A stretch of DNA of 64,000 nt from an uncultured Roseibium sp. (GCF_947499295.1 NZ_CANMNP010000001.1:794188-858187); one strand, 5' to 3'. Counted from the stretch's first letter, positions 29,330-39,152 are shown. The notes: a model not told the origin generated them from the letters alone. Numbers and translations: made by a program.

Positions 29330-32300
29330 GTGACTGCACGGAAACAGGAATTTGATCTCGCTGAACTTGAAGCCTGGCTTTCAAAACAGCCCCGACACGT
29401 TGCGGCGGCTATCGCCCTGCGCTGTTCCCTGCGTGCAGTGCCGCTTCTCCTTTTGCAGCTCGAAAGCGACGAGACTGCCGATGCAGCAATCCTGAAAGCC
29501 TTTCGCCAAAACAACGCTGTGTTTGCCTTTGTCTGTTCCGGTGGCGATGTCGGCCGCTCTTCAGGGCTAACCTCTGCCGGTCAGGACACATCAAGTGAAA
29601 ACCCTGCTGTCCTGAGTGGATACCAGAGCGCAGATTCAGCATTCGCCTCGCCGGAAATAACAAAGGGTTCGATCGATCCCCGGTTCGAAGAAACGGCAGA
29701 TGACGCGGCCCGGATGCTGGCCATACGTGCCGCATTGAACGCAATCTACATTGATAGCGACTATAATGGTTCGGCATATGAAACAGACGTTGAGCAACTT
29801 TACGAGGGGCTACCTGCCGACGCCCTTGTGCAAAATGCGCTCTGGCCGGATGGACGCATGCCAGATGACGTCCTCAAAATGTGGGAAGAGCTGAAGGCAT
29901 GGCTCCTGGAAAATGGTCCCAACTGGGACGTCTGGACGCTTTGGTACGAACAACGTCTGGCAGGTCAGGCGCTGCGCGACCTGACGCTTGAGATTGCGCG
30001 CATCGCCTTGCCTGAACCGATGTGGGCAGATGGCGCAAGAGCAGTCAATCCTGAAATCGCGAACCTGCAAGAGCTCTACGACAAAGACGGTCCAGAAGCC
30101 GTTGAAGCCCGCATGATCGAGCTTCATGGCCGGTCTTCTGCCGAGGGAAGCCAATCAACAAACAATGAGACGCAGGACGAAGCAAAAGCCACGTTCAAGG
30201 GGGAAAACGGCAAACAGGGTGCAAGCAATGGAACCGCCGCCCTTCCGCGGGTCTGGATCCTGCAGTTCAACCCGGAGGACTGGACATCTGCCCCGGATGT
30301 GATCAACACAGGTGAAACCTTACCCTGGAAGACCGCAAAAGCTCTTCCGGCGGAGATGCAAACCAATGATCCGGTCATCTATTGGAGAACCCGGTCGAAC
30401 GGAGGGTTGGTTGGCACGGGCCATGTTACATCGACAGCACAGGATACACAGAGCAGAGATGACGGCCAGCGAACATTCGAGACCGAAGTTCACGAATTCG
30501 ATCAAACTCGTCTGATTTCCCGGAAATCTGTCATCGAGGCAGCCGGAATAACCCGCAAGAACTGGCAAGGTGCAGTTCTGGCTTTGCCGGAAAGCCAGGC
30601 TCTTAAACTCGACGCATTTCTGCGGACACAAAACCGCCCACCATTGTTCAATGACAGCCAGCTTCAAGCAGTTGTTCAATCCAGCCCAGTGCAATCCGAT
30701 TCAGAAGGATCAAATTCTCAAACGCAGGCCGGTCAAACAGGCACGGGAACCGGGCAAGGAGATGCTCTTGTCGAATCTGAAACAAGTTTCGCACCCGATG
30801 ACGCTGAAACGGAACGTGACGATCTTGGCAGAGGCATTCTGGCAATTGCACTGGCACGGCGGCTCCACCTGATCTGGTGCCGTCTCAACGATGCCATGTG
30901 GCGGGAGGAGAAGGAAGCTGCCGGGTTTCCCCGTCGTCCGGTTTATTCCTCGGCATATTGGACAGGTGAAGGCGCTGAAGAATTGAGCGGCGCCGGCAGT
31001 GGTGCGGACCCAACTGAGCAGGCGGAAGGTTTTTCCGGAGACCGGTCACGCAACAACACGCGCGCGGGATTTGTACTGCACCTGGACGCGCCCTGGGGCG
31101 GTGGCAAAACGACGTTTGCCAATTTCCTTGCAAGGGTTCTCAACCCAACCGGCTACCGGCACGGCAAGAACTCGTTTTTATCCAAGAGATACGGCCATGC
31201 GGACCTGACCACCATTTTTCTCAGCGACCCGTTGCCGAAGGACGGCTCCATCACCGGGGATGGTCGGGATTGGCCGGACAGCGCGCGCAGACCCTGGATA
31301 GTGGTGCCTTTCAACGCGTGGCAGGCACAGCATGTTACACCTCCCTGGTGGGTCTTTTACCAATCCGTTCGCAAGCGTTGCTTTGATTCCGTAATATATG
31401 AAGGCTGGGACCCTGAAATCGTCGATGGAGAACCCGCCCGAAAACCGGACTGGTGGCAACGCCAGTATCTGCGTTTGCGGCTCTGGCTGCCGGAAATATT
31501 CTGGCGCCTGACAAGCCCGAAAATCGTGGCCTTGATCTCAACCGGGTTTGTCAGTCTGCTGCTTTTCTGGCTGCTCTATGTTTTTGGCATTTTGGAACTC
31601 AACACCAATGCCAAAGGTCAGGGCAGTCTTATGTTCAGCGTCGGGTCGGACAAGGGTTTCGGCATTGCGGACGGCATTGGCCTCATGCTGACCGCTCTGA
31701 CGGGATTGAGTTTTCTCTGGGGTATAGGAGCGTGCTTCACAGAGTCCATTCGACCTGGCACCGACACACTTGCCGAGCGCCTTTCCCTTGGCAATGGCGA
31801 CCCGTTCGAACGGTTCCGGCGGCATTTCTACAAGACAATGAAGCGTCTGAAACGTCCTGTCCTTGTGGTGGTCGACGATCTCGATCGTTGCAGCCCGGAA
31901 TTCATTGTCGACCTGGTGCGCGGAATGCAGACGCTGTTGCGCAGCCCGCGCGTCGTCTTTGTCATTCTAGGTGACCGTGACTGGATCGAGCGTGCCTTTG
32001 AAGTCCATCACAAGGACATGAACAAGGTTAGTGTCGGTCCTGAACAGACTTTCGGTGCGCGTTTTGTTGAAAAGGCGATCCAGATGTCCTTTATCCTGCC
32101 GGGCCTTATCCCGGACAGGCAAAAGGACTATGTCCGGCGCCTGCTCCTTGGTTCCAAGGCCAATCTGGACGAAGCGCAGATCAAGACTTTTTCCAGCGAA
32201 ACAACGCAAAGCCTGCGTGTCTTCTTTCAACGCGCCGTTCAACAGCCCACCGCGCCGGTGCTCGACAGTGAAGCCCTCAAGGCACAGGTTCGCAGCGAAG

Positions 32301-32932
32301 CGGCAACCGCATCGACCGGTTCTGGTTCTGGAGAAGAAACTGACGCAGGAGAAACCCCGACCACGGATTTGAAAAGTGCCCTTGAAAACACCGAGGCGTT
32401 CGATGAGTGGTTCAAGGACGAATTCACAATCCACGCGGCCTCCGATGAAGATGTTGAGGCAGAAATCTCCCACAGGCTCGAACCTTTGGCTGATCACCTT
32501 CCTGCGAACCCGCGCCAGATCAAGCGCATTATCAATGGCGTGACAATGTACAATGCTGTCGCGTTCAGACAACGCGACTGGCCACCTGACGATGAACGCT
32601 GGCTGCAGCTTGCCCGCTGGATCGTGATCATGACCGAGTGGCCGAAGACCTGGCGGCTATTGGCCTCTTATCCATCGCTGCCGGACCTGCTCGATGAACA
32701 AAACCCCAAACAGGCCTACAAGAAGCTTATGAAAAACAAGCTTTTTGCAGCTGAACTTCCAGGTTCTGAAGATGCAACGCTGGCGGAGATTGAGCGCATC
32801 AAAGGCGACGCCAAGTTGCTTGCTCTGATCCAGGGCGATGGCGATAGCGAAGAACTTAACCGCAACGCCATTGTCGATCTCGTCAGTCTCACACCGCTGC
32901 ACAGCCGTGCCGCCAAGGCGGATGAGAAGTAG
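29330..32932 (+). CDS. Multidomain KAP-family P-loop NTPase with PUA/EVE-like domain and transmembrane helices
   Basis: A 1200-residue protein starting at GTG after a strong GGGGGAG. In order: an N-terminal helical segment (1-60); a region with WTLWYEQRLAG and VNPEIANLQ (about 110-270); a PUA/EVE-like domain (about 309-435), with WILQFNPEDW at its start and a DPVIYWRT / GLVGTGHV core; a polar linker; then a KAP NTPase domain with Walker A DAPWGGGKTT (586-595) and Walker B VVVDDLDRCSPEF (about 846-858). Two transmembrane helices (about 732-756 and 780-804) are inserted between the Walker motifs, as is usual for KAP proteins. ANPRQIKRIING is the C-terminal family motif. KAP NTPases include phage-exclusion protein PifA. 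EVE domains bind modified bases. A defensive or surveillance role is inferred, not shown. Confidence 0.85.
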   Translation: MTARKQEFDLAELEAWLSKQPRHVAAAIALRCSLRAVPLLLLQLESDETADAAILKAFRQNNAVFAFVCSGGDVGRSSGLTSAGQDTSSENPAVLSGYQSADSAFASPEITKGSIDPRFEETADDAARMLAIRAALNAIYIDSDYNGSAYETDVEQLYEGLPADALVQNALWPDGRMPDDVLKMWEELKAWLLENGPNWDVWTLWYEQRLAGQALRDLTLEIARIALPEPMWADGARAVNPEIANLQELYDKDGPEAVEARMIELHGRSSAEGSQSTNNETQDEAKATFKGENGKQGASNGTAALPRVWILQFNPEDWTSAPDVINTGETLPWKTAKALPAEMQTNDPVIYWRTRSNGGLVGTGHVTSTAQDTQSRDDGQRTFETEVHEFDQTRLISRKSVIEAAGITRKNWQGAVLALPESQALKLDAFLRTQNRPPLFNDSQLQAVVQSSPVQSDSEGSNSQTQAGQTGTGTGQGDALVESETSFAPDDAETERDDLGRGILAIALARRLHLIWCRLNDAMWREEKEAAGFPRRPVYSSAYWTGEGAEELSGAGSGADPTEQAEGFSGDRSRNNTRAGFVLHLDAPWGGGKTTFANFLARVLNPTGYRHGKNSFLSKRYGHADLTTIFLSDPLPKDGSITGDGRDWPDSARRPWIVVPFNAWQAQHVTPPWWVFYQSVRKRCFDSVIYEGWDPEIVDGEPARKPDWWQRQYLRLRLWLPEIFWRLTSPKIVALISTGFVSLLLFWLLYVFGILELNTNAKGQGSLMFSVGSDKGFGIADGIGLMLTALTGLSFLWGIGACFTESIRPGTDTLAERLSLGNGDPFERFRRHFYKTMKRLKRPVLVVVDDLDRCSPEFIVDLVRGMQTLLRSPRVVFVILGDRDWIERAFEVHHKDMNKVSVGPEQTFGARFVEKAIQMSFILPGLIPDRQKDYVRRLLLGSKANLDEAQIKTFSSETTQSLRVFFQRAVQQPTAPVLDSEALKAQVRSEAATASTGSGSGEETDAGETPTTDLKSALENTEAFDEWFKDEFTIHAASDEDVEAEISHRLEPLADHLPANPRQIKRIINGVTMYNAVAFRQRDWPPDDERWLQLARWIVIMTEWPKTWRLLASYPSLPDLLDEQNPKQAYKKLMKNKLFAAELPGSEDATLAEIERIKGDAKLLALIQGDGDSEELNRNAIVDLVSLTPLHSRAAKADEK

Positions 32933-32955
32933 AATTGATTAGGCCCCGTCGCCCC

Positions 32956-33696
32956 TCAGCCCTCTTTCCTCGCGGTCATTACAATGCAGCTTGCGTTGTC
33001 AAGATACCAGGACCAATCCGATGCCAGATCTTGCCGGTCCGCAGGCAGCTTGAGCGGGTGCCAATTGATATCGGTGAGCCCCCCCGCCCTTAAGGCATCT
33101 TCGTGGTTCTGGCGGCTCCATTGCCAGATCGGGACTGCAAAATCCTTGATGACGAGCGCGAATTCAGGCGGATTGACGATGTCGTAACGGAAGCCTATCC
33201 GCCGCTCCATGTCATCTGGTGCATCGGTGAAATCATAGTCCGGGCTAATCGTGTAGGTGACAAACCGACCTCCAGGCTTAAGGTTCCGGCCGATGAACCG
33301 GCCCATTGCAGTCAGCTCTTCCACGCTGTTTGCATAGTGAAAGAGATACATGGCCGTGACGATGTCAGCCGGATCGGCCAGTGCGAAACCCGTATCCGAT
33401 GCGCTGACCTGTTTATAGTCGACTATGTCGGGAAAGGCGTCCGGTTGGCCGGCTTCGTTCTGAGCCTTAGCACGGTCTAACATTTCGTTTGAAACATCCA
33501 GCCCCAGCACGTTCGCGGCACCGCCATGGGCGAGAACACGGGTCAGCCTGCCGTCGCCACAGGCTAGATCCAACACCTTCCTGCCTCGAACCTGACCGAG
33601 TTCTTCCAGGAACACCGTCCATTCCAACAACCGGTACGGGTTGTCGGAAAAGGCCTGTTGCAGATAGGGTGACGGGTTTTTGTCGTAGTCGGCCAT
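32956..33696 (-). CDS. Class I SAM-dependent methyltransferase
   Basis: A 246-residue methyltransferase with motif I VLDLACGDGRLTR, motif II LGLDVSNEM, and motif IV DIVTAMYLFHYANSVEEL. LKPGGRFVTYTISPDYDF closes the Rossmann core. A C-terminal region (PIWQWSRQNHEDALRAGGLTDI) is typical of small-molecule methyltransferases related to ToxA/UbiE groups. It converges on the KAP gene with a 23-base gap and has no cotranscribed partner. The substrate is unknown. Confidence 0.85.
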   Translation of the reverse strand: MADYDKNPSPYLQQAFSDNPYRLLEWTVFLEELGQVRGRKVLDLACGDGRLTRVLAHGGAANVLGLDVSNEMLDRAKAQNEAGQPDAFPDIVDYKQVSASDTGFALADPADIVTAMYLFHYANSVEELTAMGRFIGRNLKPGGRFVTYTISPDYDFTDAPDDMERRIGFRYDIVNPPEFALVIKDFAVPIWQWSRQNHEDALRAGGLTDINWHPLKLPADRQDLASDWSWYLDNASCIVMTARKEG

Positions 33697-33819
33697 GGTG
33701 TCCTTGCGCTACACGACTGAGAACATGACAGTATCAACGCTTCATGTTTGAAACAACACTCGTCACCTTGGCGCGATTTGACTTTCGCAGCTTGTCAGGG
33801 CTGGATTCGAGCCAATCTG

Positions 33820-35421
33820 TTATTCTTCGTGCACGATTTCCCGTGTCTCACGGAAAGTGACATCCGGGAATTTCTCGGTGACATGGCCGATCTCCCAGGC
33901 ATTCTTGAAGAGAAACACCGGCTTGTCGTCGCGGTCGTTTGCCACAGACATGCGGTGACCTTCGATGATCTTCTGCAAGGTCTGGCTGTCGGTTTCAATC
34001 CAGCGCGCTGTGGAATACGGCACCGCTTCAAAGCCGATTTCTGTCCCGTATTCCGCTTTCAGCCTGTCGACGACGACGTCGAGCTGCAGCGCGCCCACGA
34101 CGCCGACAATCCAGTTTGAACCAAGGTCCGGCTTGAAGATCTGCACAAGACCTTCTTCTGCAAGGTCCTGTAGGCCCTGGCGCATCTGCTTGACACGCAT
34201 GGTGTCGGAAAGGCGCACCCGGCGCAGAATTTCAGGGGCGAAGGCGGGCAAACCGGTGACGTGGATGTTCTCGCCCTCAGTCAGGGTGTCGCCGACGCGA
34301 AGCTGGCCATGGTTGGGAACGCCGATCACGTCGCCTGGATAGGCAAGATCCGCAATCTCTCGCTCCTCGGCAAAAAAGAAGATTGGAGAGGAGACGGCAA
34401 TCTGTTTGTTGGCTCGCACATGTTTCAGCTTCATGCCACGCTTGAATGTGCCTGAACACAGCCGCACGAAGGCAATCCGGTCCCGGTGCTTGGGATCCAT
34501 GTTGGCCTGAACCTTGAAGACGAATCCCGTGACCTTGTCTTCTGCCGGCATGATCGTGCGCCCGCCAGTGGCCGGTTGTGAATGGGGTGCCGGGGCAAAT
34601 TCGGCGATGAAATCGAGAATTTCCTCAATGCCGTAGTCGCGCAGAGCGGATCCGAAAAAGACAGGGGTCAAATGGCCCTCAAGAAAGCTTTCCTGGTCGA
34701 ATTCGGCATAGCCTTCGGCACCGAGTTCAACGTTTTCCGTCAGCTCTTCCATGATCCGGTCAAAGACAACATCGGTCAGAGCGCCATCATCGAGACCTGA
34801 AACCTCCTTCGTTAAAGCAAAAGCGCCACCGCGCTCGCCATCTGAAGTGTGGAATTTCTTGTGTTGCCAGTCATAAACACCAAAGAAATCCGATCCCATG
34901 CCCACCGGCCAGGTCTGCGGGCTCACGTCCAGTGCGAGTGCTTCCTGCACCTCGTCAAGGATCTCCAGCGCATGGCGGCCTTCACGGTCGATCTTGTTGA
35001 CGAAAGTGATAATCGGAATGTCGCGCAAGCGGCAAACCTCAAACAGTTTTCGGGTCTGGGTCTCAATGCCTTTCGCGGCATCGATCACCATGATCGCCGC
35101 ATCAACGGCCGTTAGGGTGCGATAGGTATCTTCCGAGAAGTCCTCGTGGCCCGGCGTATCGAGCAGGTTATAGACAATTCCCTTACGCTCGAACGTCATG
35201 ACGGATGACGAAACAGAGATGCCGCGTTCCAGCTCGATCTTCATCCAGTCGGACCGTGCCCTGCGTCTTTCGCCACGCGCCCTCACCTGCCCCGCAGCGC
35301 GGATCGCACCACCGGAGAGCAGAAGCTTTTCGGTCAAGGTTGTCTTACCGGCATCCGGGTGGGAAATGATCGCGAACGTGCGTCGATCCTGAAAGGGTGC
35401 CTTGCCGTTGAGGCTGGACAT
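33820..35421 (-). CDS. prfC: Peptide chain release factor 3
   Basis: A 533-residue translational GTPase that recycles RF1 and RF2 from the ribosome. G1 is SHPDAGKT (20-27), followed by GISVSSSVMTF (G2 region), DTPGHEDFSEDTYR (G3) and NKIDREGRH (G4). The RF3-specific extension VARSDWMKIE-like segment (RARSDWMKIELERGIS) is present. AGGAG 6 nt upstream fixes the ATG at 35421; the longer frame upstream is not needed. It is single-copy and housekeeping in style. Confidence 0.96.
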   Translation of the reverse strand: MSSLNGKAPFQDRRTFAIISHPDAGKTTLTEKLLLSGGAIRAAGQVRARGERRRARSDWMKIELERGISVSSSVMTFERKGIVYNLLDTPGHEDFSEDTYRTLTAVDAAIMVIDAAKGIETQTRKLFEVCRLRDIPIITFVNKIDREGRHALEILDEVQEALALDVSPQTWPVGMGSDFFGVYDWQHKKFHTSDGERGGAFALTKEVSGLDDGALTDVVFDRIMEELTENVELGAEGYAEFDQESFLEGHLTPVFFGSALRDYGIEEILDFIAEFAPAPHSQPATGGRTIMPAEDKVTGFVFKVQANMDPKHRDRIAFVRLCSGTFKRGMKLKHVRANKQIAVSSPIFFFAEEREIADLAYPGDVIGVPNHGQLRVGDTLTEGENIHVTGLPAFAPEILRRVRLSDTMRVKQMRQGLQDLAEEGLVQIFKPDLGSNWIVGVVGALQLDVVVDRLKAEYGTEIGFEAVPYSTARWIETDSQTLQKIIEGHRMSVANDRDDKPVFLFKNAWEIGHVTEKFPDVTFRETREIVHEE

Positions 35422-35602
35422 AAAGAACTCCTGAATGCCTTCTCCGGCGAGGTTGCGCAAACGCATCGGTTGAAACCGGGGCGCAACTTCAATCAAAGGG
35501 GCCGGAAGGATTGATGTTTCGTTGGCGCAAGGTCATAGAGAGAATCCGGCAAAATTTCCAGTCTTGATTCATTGTCGACCAAGTTGCACCGGGGAGAAAC
35601 GC

Positions 35603-36157
35603 GTGAGCCGAACCAAATGCCTGATCATCGGGATCGCGATGACCGCCGCCACCGCAGCCATTCTTCTGGCTATGGGGCGTATTCCCATTTGCGAATGCGG
35701 CTATGTTCTGTTCTGGACACCGGCTGATGATGTTGCGGGGTCGTCTCAGCATATCGCGGACTGGTACACGTTCTCGCATATTATTCACGGCTTTATCTTT
35801 TACTGGCTGCTGTGGCTGCTCTTCCGCCACAACTCGGTTGCCGAGCGGGCGCTTGGTGCGATCCTGATCGAGGCAGCCTGGGAAATCGCAGAGAACAGTC
35901 CCTGGATCATCGACCGCTACCGCGAAGCAACCATTGCGGTCGGATATACCGGCGACAGTGTCCTGAATTCCGTATTCGATATTGTTTGGATGCTGGCCGG
36001 GTTCTTCTTTGCAGCCCGGATGCCCGTTTGGGTGACCATCCTGACTGCCATCGCTTTCGAGCTGCTGGCGCTTTGGGTCATTCGGGACAACTTGACCCTG
36101 AACGTGCTGATGCTTGTCTACCCGGTTGAGGCCATCAAGGTCTGGCAAGGCGGGTAA
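35603..36157 (+). CDS. DUF2585 (UPF0314) membrane protein
   Basis: A 184-residue membrane protein of a family common in Alphaproteobacteria. The first helix is [30 protein letters not shown] and [17 protein letters not shown] are the conserved soluble signatures, followed by three or more helices. [18 protein letters not shown] is the strongly conserved core. GTG at 35603 is preceded by GGGGAG with 6-nt spacing, so the longer upstream frame is rejected. The function is unknown. Confidence 0.9.
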   Translation: MSRTKCLIIGIAMTAATAAILLAMGRIPICECGYVLFWTPADDVAGSSQHIADWYTFSHIIHGFIFYWLLWLLFRHNSVAERALGAILIEAAWEIAENSPWIIDRYREATIAVGYTGDSVLNSVFDIVWMLAGFFFAARMPVWVTILTAIAFELLALWVIRDNLTLNVLMLVYPVEAIKVWQGG

Positions 36158-36172
36158 GCGCTTCGTGACGGC

Positions 36173-36195
36173 TCCCCCTGCAACAAAAAGGGGGA
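36173..36195. terminator. Stem-loop between convergent genes
   Basis: Arms TCCCCCT (36173-36179) and AGGGGGA (36189-36195) enclose a 9-nt loop. Neither side has a long T tract, so termination would be weak or Rho-aided. It sits between the DUF2585 gene and the GntR gene. Confidence 0.4.
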
Positions 36196-36209
36196 AGATA
36201 TGCAAGGCT

Positions 36210-36884
36210 CTAAAGCTGAAACAGCTTGTGTTTCTTCAAAAGCTCGATCAGCACTTCGCGGGCGTGCTGCCGGTGACTTCTGTGGCGTTCACGCGCCTCG
36301 TTGGCAAAGCCTTTCTTGATCGCGGCATAGACCGCCCGGTGGTCCTCATTGGACTTGACCGGAAGGGGGCGAATATAGAGCGTCATGGCGCGGGCCCGGC
36401 GGACCTGGTTCGCCATCATGGACACGATGGATTCCACGCGAGAATTACCGCCCAGCCTGACGAGCTCGTCGTGAAAGGCATCATCCGCGATCGCCCAAGC
36501 TTCGCGATCTTCACGCCCCAGCGCTTCTTCCATGGCTTCGATCGACTGTTTCAGTGCACTGAGATCCTCATCGGAATACCCCTTGTCGGCGGCTTGTTCC
36601 GCAGACAGGCTCTCCAGTTCGGTCAGCACAGCATAGATTTCTTCCATGTCTCTCAGCGACAGGGTCGAGATCCTCACGCCCTTGCGGGGCCGTACTTCCA
36701 AGAGGCCTTGCTGGGCAAGCATGAGCGTTGCTTCACGCACCGGTGTTCGGGACATGCCAAGGCGATCCGCCAACTCGCTTTCCAAATGATCGGAGCCGGC
36801 TGCAAGTTCACCGTCGAAAATCAGCTGACGGATTTTTTCCATCGCCTGGGTGGTGATTGTTTTTGGTTTTGGCGCCTCAAGCAT
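36210..36884 (-). CDS. GntR-family regulator, FadR/FCD subfamily
   Basis: A 224-residue regulator with an N-terminal winged helix (SELADRLGMSRTPVREATLMLAQQGLLEVRPRKG, about 37-72) and a C-terminal all-helical FCD domain (about 80-215) containing the metal- or ligand-binding residues around AFHDELVRLGGN. FCD ligands are typically organic or sugar acids. Its start lies inside the 3' end of the Gfo/Idh/MocA gene (8-base overlap), so the two are co-transcribed. It probably controls the divergent TRAP/otn operon through the GTATAC palindrome near 38078. Confidence 0.93.
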   Translation of the reverse strand: MLEAPKPKTITTQAMEKIRQLIFDGELAAGSDHLESELADRLGMSRTPVREATLMLAQQGLLEVRPRKGVRISTLSLRDMEEIYAVLTELESLSAEQAADKGYSDEDLSALKQSIEAMEEALGREDREAWAIADDAFHDELVRLGGNSRVESIVSMMANQVRRARAMTLYIRPLPVKSNEDHRAVYAAIKKGFANEARERHRSHRQHAREVLIELLKKHKLFQL

Positions 36885-37917
36885 GGGCAAACTCCCGGAT
36901 TTTCGTCCCCAGGCGATCGGATTCATAAATCGCCTGTTCGATCGCGATCACCTTCAAATACGCGCGCGCCTCGTTTTCAAGCGGCATTCCGTCCAAAAGA
37001 CCGTCGACAACATGGTCTATCAGATTCTTCACGCAATCGCCGCCAAAGCCGTTCCAGGTCTGAGCAGCCAGGAGAACGCTTGGCTTTACATTGCCAAAAT
37101 GGCGCAACCTGACGGCTCCATCCCCCGACAAGGTCAACGTTCCCCCGGTGCCTTCGATCAGGGCTTCCCCGAGTGTGGTCCGGCAGTTTTCGGCAGCGTG
37201 ATCCAAAAGACGGTTGCCATCAAAGAGTGCGCGAACGCCATCGGCATAGTCGAAGACGAAATAGCCCGCATCTTCTCCCTTGATTGCCGGGTTGAGACGA
37301 CGCAAATCCGCGTAAACGGCCTCGGGATCGCCGAGCAGATACTGGAAGGTGTCGACCCAGTGCACGCCGGTTTCATGAATGAGCAGTTTCGGCATTTCCT
37401 GGAAATAGGGTTGACGGTCGAGGTACGCGCGCGGCCCCTGCCCGTCACCTGTTCTCAGCCGGAACGTGACCTGTAGAACGTCACCGATCAGACGATCGTT
37501 CAGTGCCTGATGGATGGTTCTATACCAGGGTTGAAAGCGGAAGTTTTCGTGGACAACGACCGTGACGCCGGCAGCCTCGGCCAGTGCGGTCGCCTCTTTC
37601 GCTTCTTCCAGAGAAGTGCAGAACGGTTTTTGACAGATTATCGCCTTCACACCCTTTGCGATTGCCAGTCTGATGGCCTCAAAATGGGTCGGTGGCGGCG
37701 TGATGATATCAAGCAGGTCCGGTTTGGCCATCTTGAGCATGTGCTCCAGATCGCCAAAGGCGGTCAGACCGGTGGCCTTGGCTTTTTCCCGGTCCCGGTC
37801 GCAGGACCCGACCAGACGGACGCGCGGGTTCCGACGCCAGGCATCATAATGAAATTGAGCAAAGTAGCCTGCGCCAAGGCAGGCAACACGCAATGCTTCA
37901 CCACCGTTTTTCGTCAA
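36877..37917 (-). CDS. Gfo/Idh/MocA-family NAD(P)-dependent oxidoreductase
   Basis: A 346-residue dehydrogenase with an N-terminal Rossmann domain (ACLGAGYFAQFHYDAWRR) and the substrate domain containing ETGVHWVDTFQYLLG. The usual EKP near the cofactor reads QKP here (AIICQKPFC). TTG at 37917 has an excellent GGGAGGAAG; no better start exists. It heads a two-gene unit with the GntR regulator and diverges from the TRAP operon. It probably oxidises or epimerises the sugar or sugar lactone that feeds the otn pathway, with the nearby lactonase-like protein next in line. That order is inferred. Confidence 0.88.
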   Translation of the reverse strand: MTKNGGEALRVACLGAGYFAQFHYDAWRRNPRVRLVGSCDRDREKAKATGLTAFGDLEHMLKMAKPDLLDIITPPPTHFEAIRLAIAKGVKAIICQKPFCTSLEEAKEATALAEAAGVTVVVHENFRFQPWYRTIHQALNDRLIGDVLQVTFRLRTGDGQGPRAYLDRQPYFQEMPKLLIHETGVHWVDTFQYLLGDPEAVYADLRRLNPAIKGEDAGYFVFDYADGVRALFDGNRLLDHAAENCRTTLGEALIEGTGGTLTLSGDGAVRLRHFGNVKPSVLLAAQTWNGFGGDCVKNLIDHVVDGLLDGMPLENEARAYLKVIAIEQAIYESDRLGTKIREFAHA

Positions 37918-38055
37918 TTGCTTCCTCCCACCGGCTAACGCCCGATGTCCCAAGGTGCCGTCTTCTGGCGGCCACGTCGATCAGAGCCGGCATTCGCTGG
38001 CCAAACAAGCTCAGTGCATTCGTCGTTGGATTTTTGATAGTCGACATTTCCCAAG

Positions 38056-38100
38056 TTGACAAGGGATTGATTTACGTATACGCAATCGAATGTGTAAATC
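38056..38100 (+). promoter_or_regulatory. Promoter and GntR-type operator upstream of the TRAP operon
   Basis: TTGACA (38056-38061) is a -35 candidate. CGTATACG (38075-38082) is a perfect palindrome containing GTATAC, the core found in many FCD-GntR operators, and it overlaps the probable -10. GATTTAC (38069-38075) and GTAAATC (38094-38100) form an outer perfect dyad. Repression by the adjacent GntR protein would block the -10 region. The site call is inferred from pattern alone. Confidence 0.5.
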
Positions 38101-38138
38101 GATACGGCCTTCTGGAGCGGCCGTGGGAGGAGACCAAA

Positions 38139-39152
38139 ATGCTTGATAAGAAGAGTTTGAGCCGTCTGTTGCTGAGCGCGGCAATCCTTGCTGCCGGTAT
38201 GGGTGGCGCACATGCTGTGGAAACCCTGCGTTTCAGCCACACCGATAATCCGGGCGGTTCCCGCCAGGCGGCGGCAGAACTGTTCGCTGAAAAGGTTGCT
38301 GAATATACGGACGGCCGTTACGAAGTTCAGATCTTCCCGTCAGGGCAGCTTGCCAACGATCCGAAGGCGATCGAGCTGCTGCAGCTGGGCGGCCTGGACT
38401 TTACCGTGTCCGCGACAGGTTCCTATGCGACGCATATGCCGACCCTGAACTTGACGGCCATGCCGTTTCTGGTCGACACCTATGAACAGGGTTGGGAACT
38501 TTATGACAATTCCGAGTGGCTGCAGGGTGAGTTCTCAAAGCTTCCGGAAAAGGGTTTCCGTGTCCTGAGCACTTGGGAAGCCGGCTTCCGAAGCTTCACG
38601 ACCAATGAACCGCTGGCGTCTCCGACCGATGCGGAATCCATGAAGATGCGCGTCTTTCCGAACGACATGATCCGCTGGTCGATGGAAGCCATCGGTTTCC
38701 AGACAGTGGTCATGCCGATCACGGATGTTTACCTCTCCATTCAGCAGGGCATCGTCAACGGCCAGGAAAACCCGGTCGACACGATTAAATCGCTCCGCTT
38801 CTATGAGGTCGCGCCGAACATCACGCTGACGCGTCACGTCTATAGCCCGCTGCCTTTGACAATTGCGGAAAAGACCTGGCAGTCCTTCTCTGACGAAGAC
38901 AAGGAAGCTGTGTTGAAAGCTGCAGCTGAATCCGCAACTTTCAGCCGCAACCTCGTCAAGAGCTCCGTTGAGAGCCAGCTTGCTGAAATGACCGAAGAAG
39001 GTGCAACGGTCAGCGTTCCGGAAATCGGACCGTTCCGTGATGCCGTCCAGTCGGTCTATTCAAAGGCCAAGGACGTTTACGGCGACGAAGCAGTCGACAA
39101 GATCCTGGCCGACGCGGCTGCGATCCGCGAAGCACTCCCAGCCCAGAACTGA
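38139..39152 (+). CDS. TRAP transporter solute-binding protein (DctP family)
   Basis: A 337-residue periplasmic binding protein. A signal peptide covers about residues 1-26 (LLLSAAILAAGMGGAHA). The mature part has FPSGQLANDPKAIELLQLGGLDF, and the conserved Arg in ESMKMRVFPND should bind a carboxylate ligand. NPVDTIKSLRFYEVAP is another family signature. GGGAGGAGACC precedes the ATG at 38139. It captures a sugar acid or other organic acid for the DctQM membrane part. The downstream OtnKC genes suggest an aldonate-type ligand. A stem-loop separates it from the membrane-component genes. Confidence 0.95.
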   Translation: MLDKKSLSRLLLSAAILAAGMGGAHAVETLRFSHTDNPGGSRQAAAELFAEKVAEYTDGRYEVQIFPSGQLANDPKAIELLQLGGLDFTVSATGSYATHMPTLNLTAMPFLVDTYEQGWELYDNSEWLQGEFSKLPEKGFRVLSTWEAGFRSFTTNEPLASPTDAESMKMRVFPNDMIRWSMEAIGFQTVVMPITDVYLSIQQGIVNGQENPVDTIKSLRFYEVAPNITLTRHVYSPLPLTIAEKTWQSFSDEDKEAVLKAAAESATFSRNLVKSSVESQLAEMTEEGATVSVPEIGPFRDAVQSVYSKAKDVYGDEAVDKILADAAAIREALPAQN

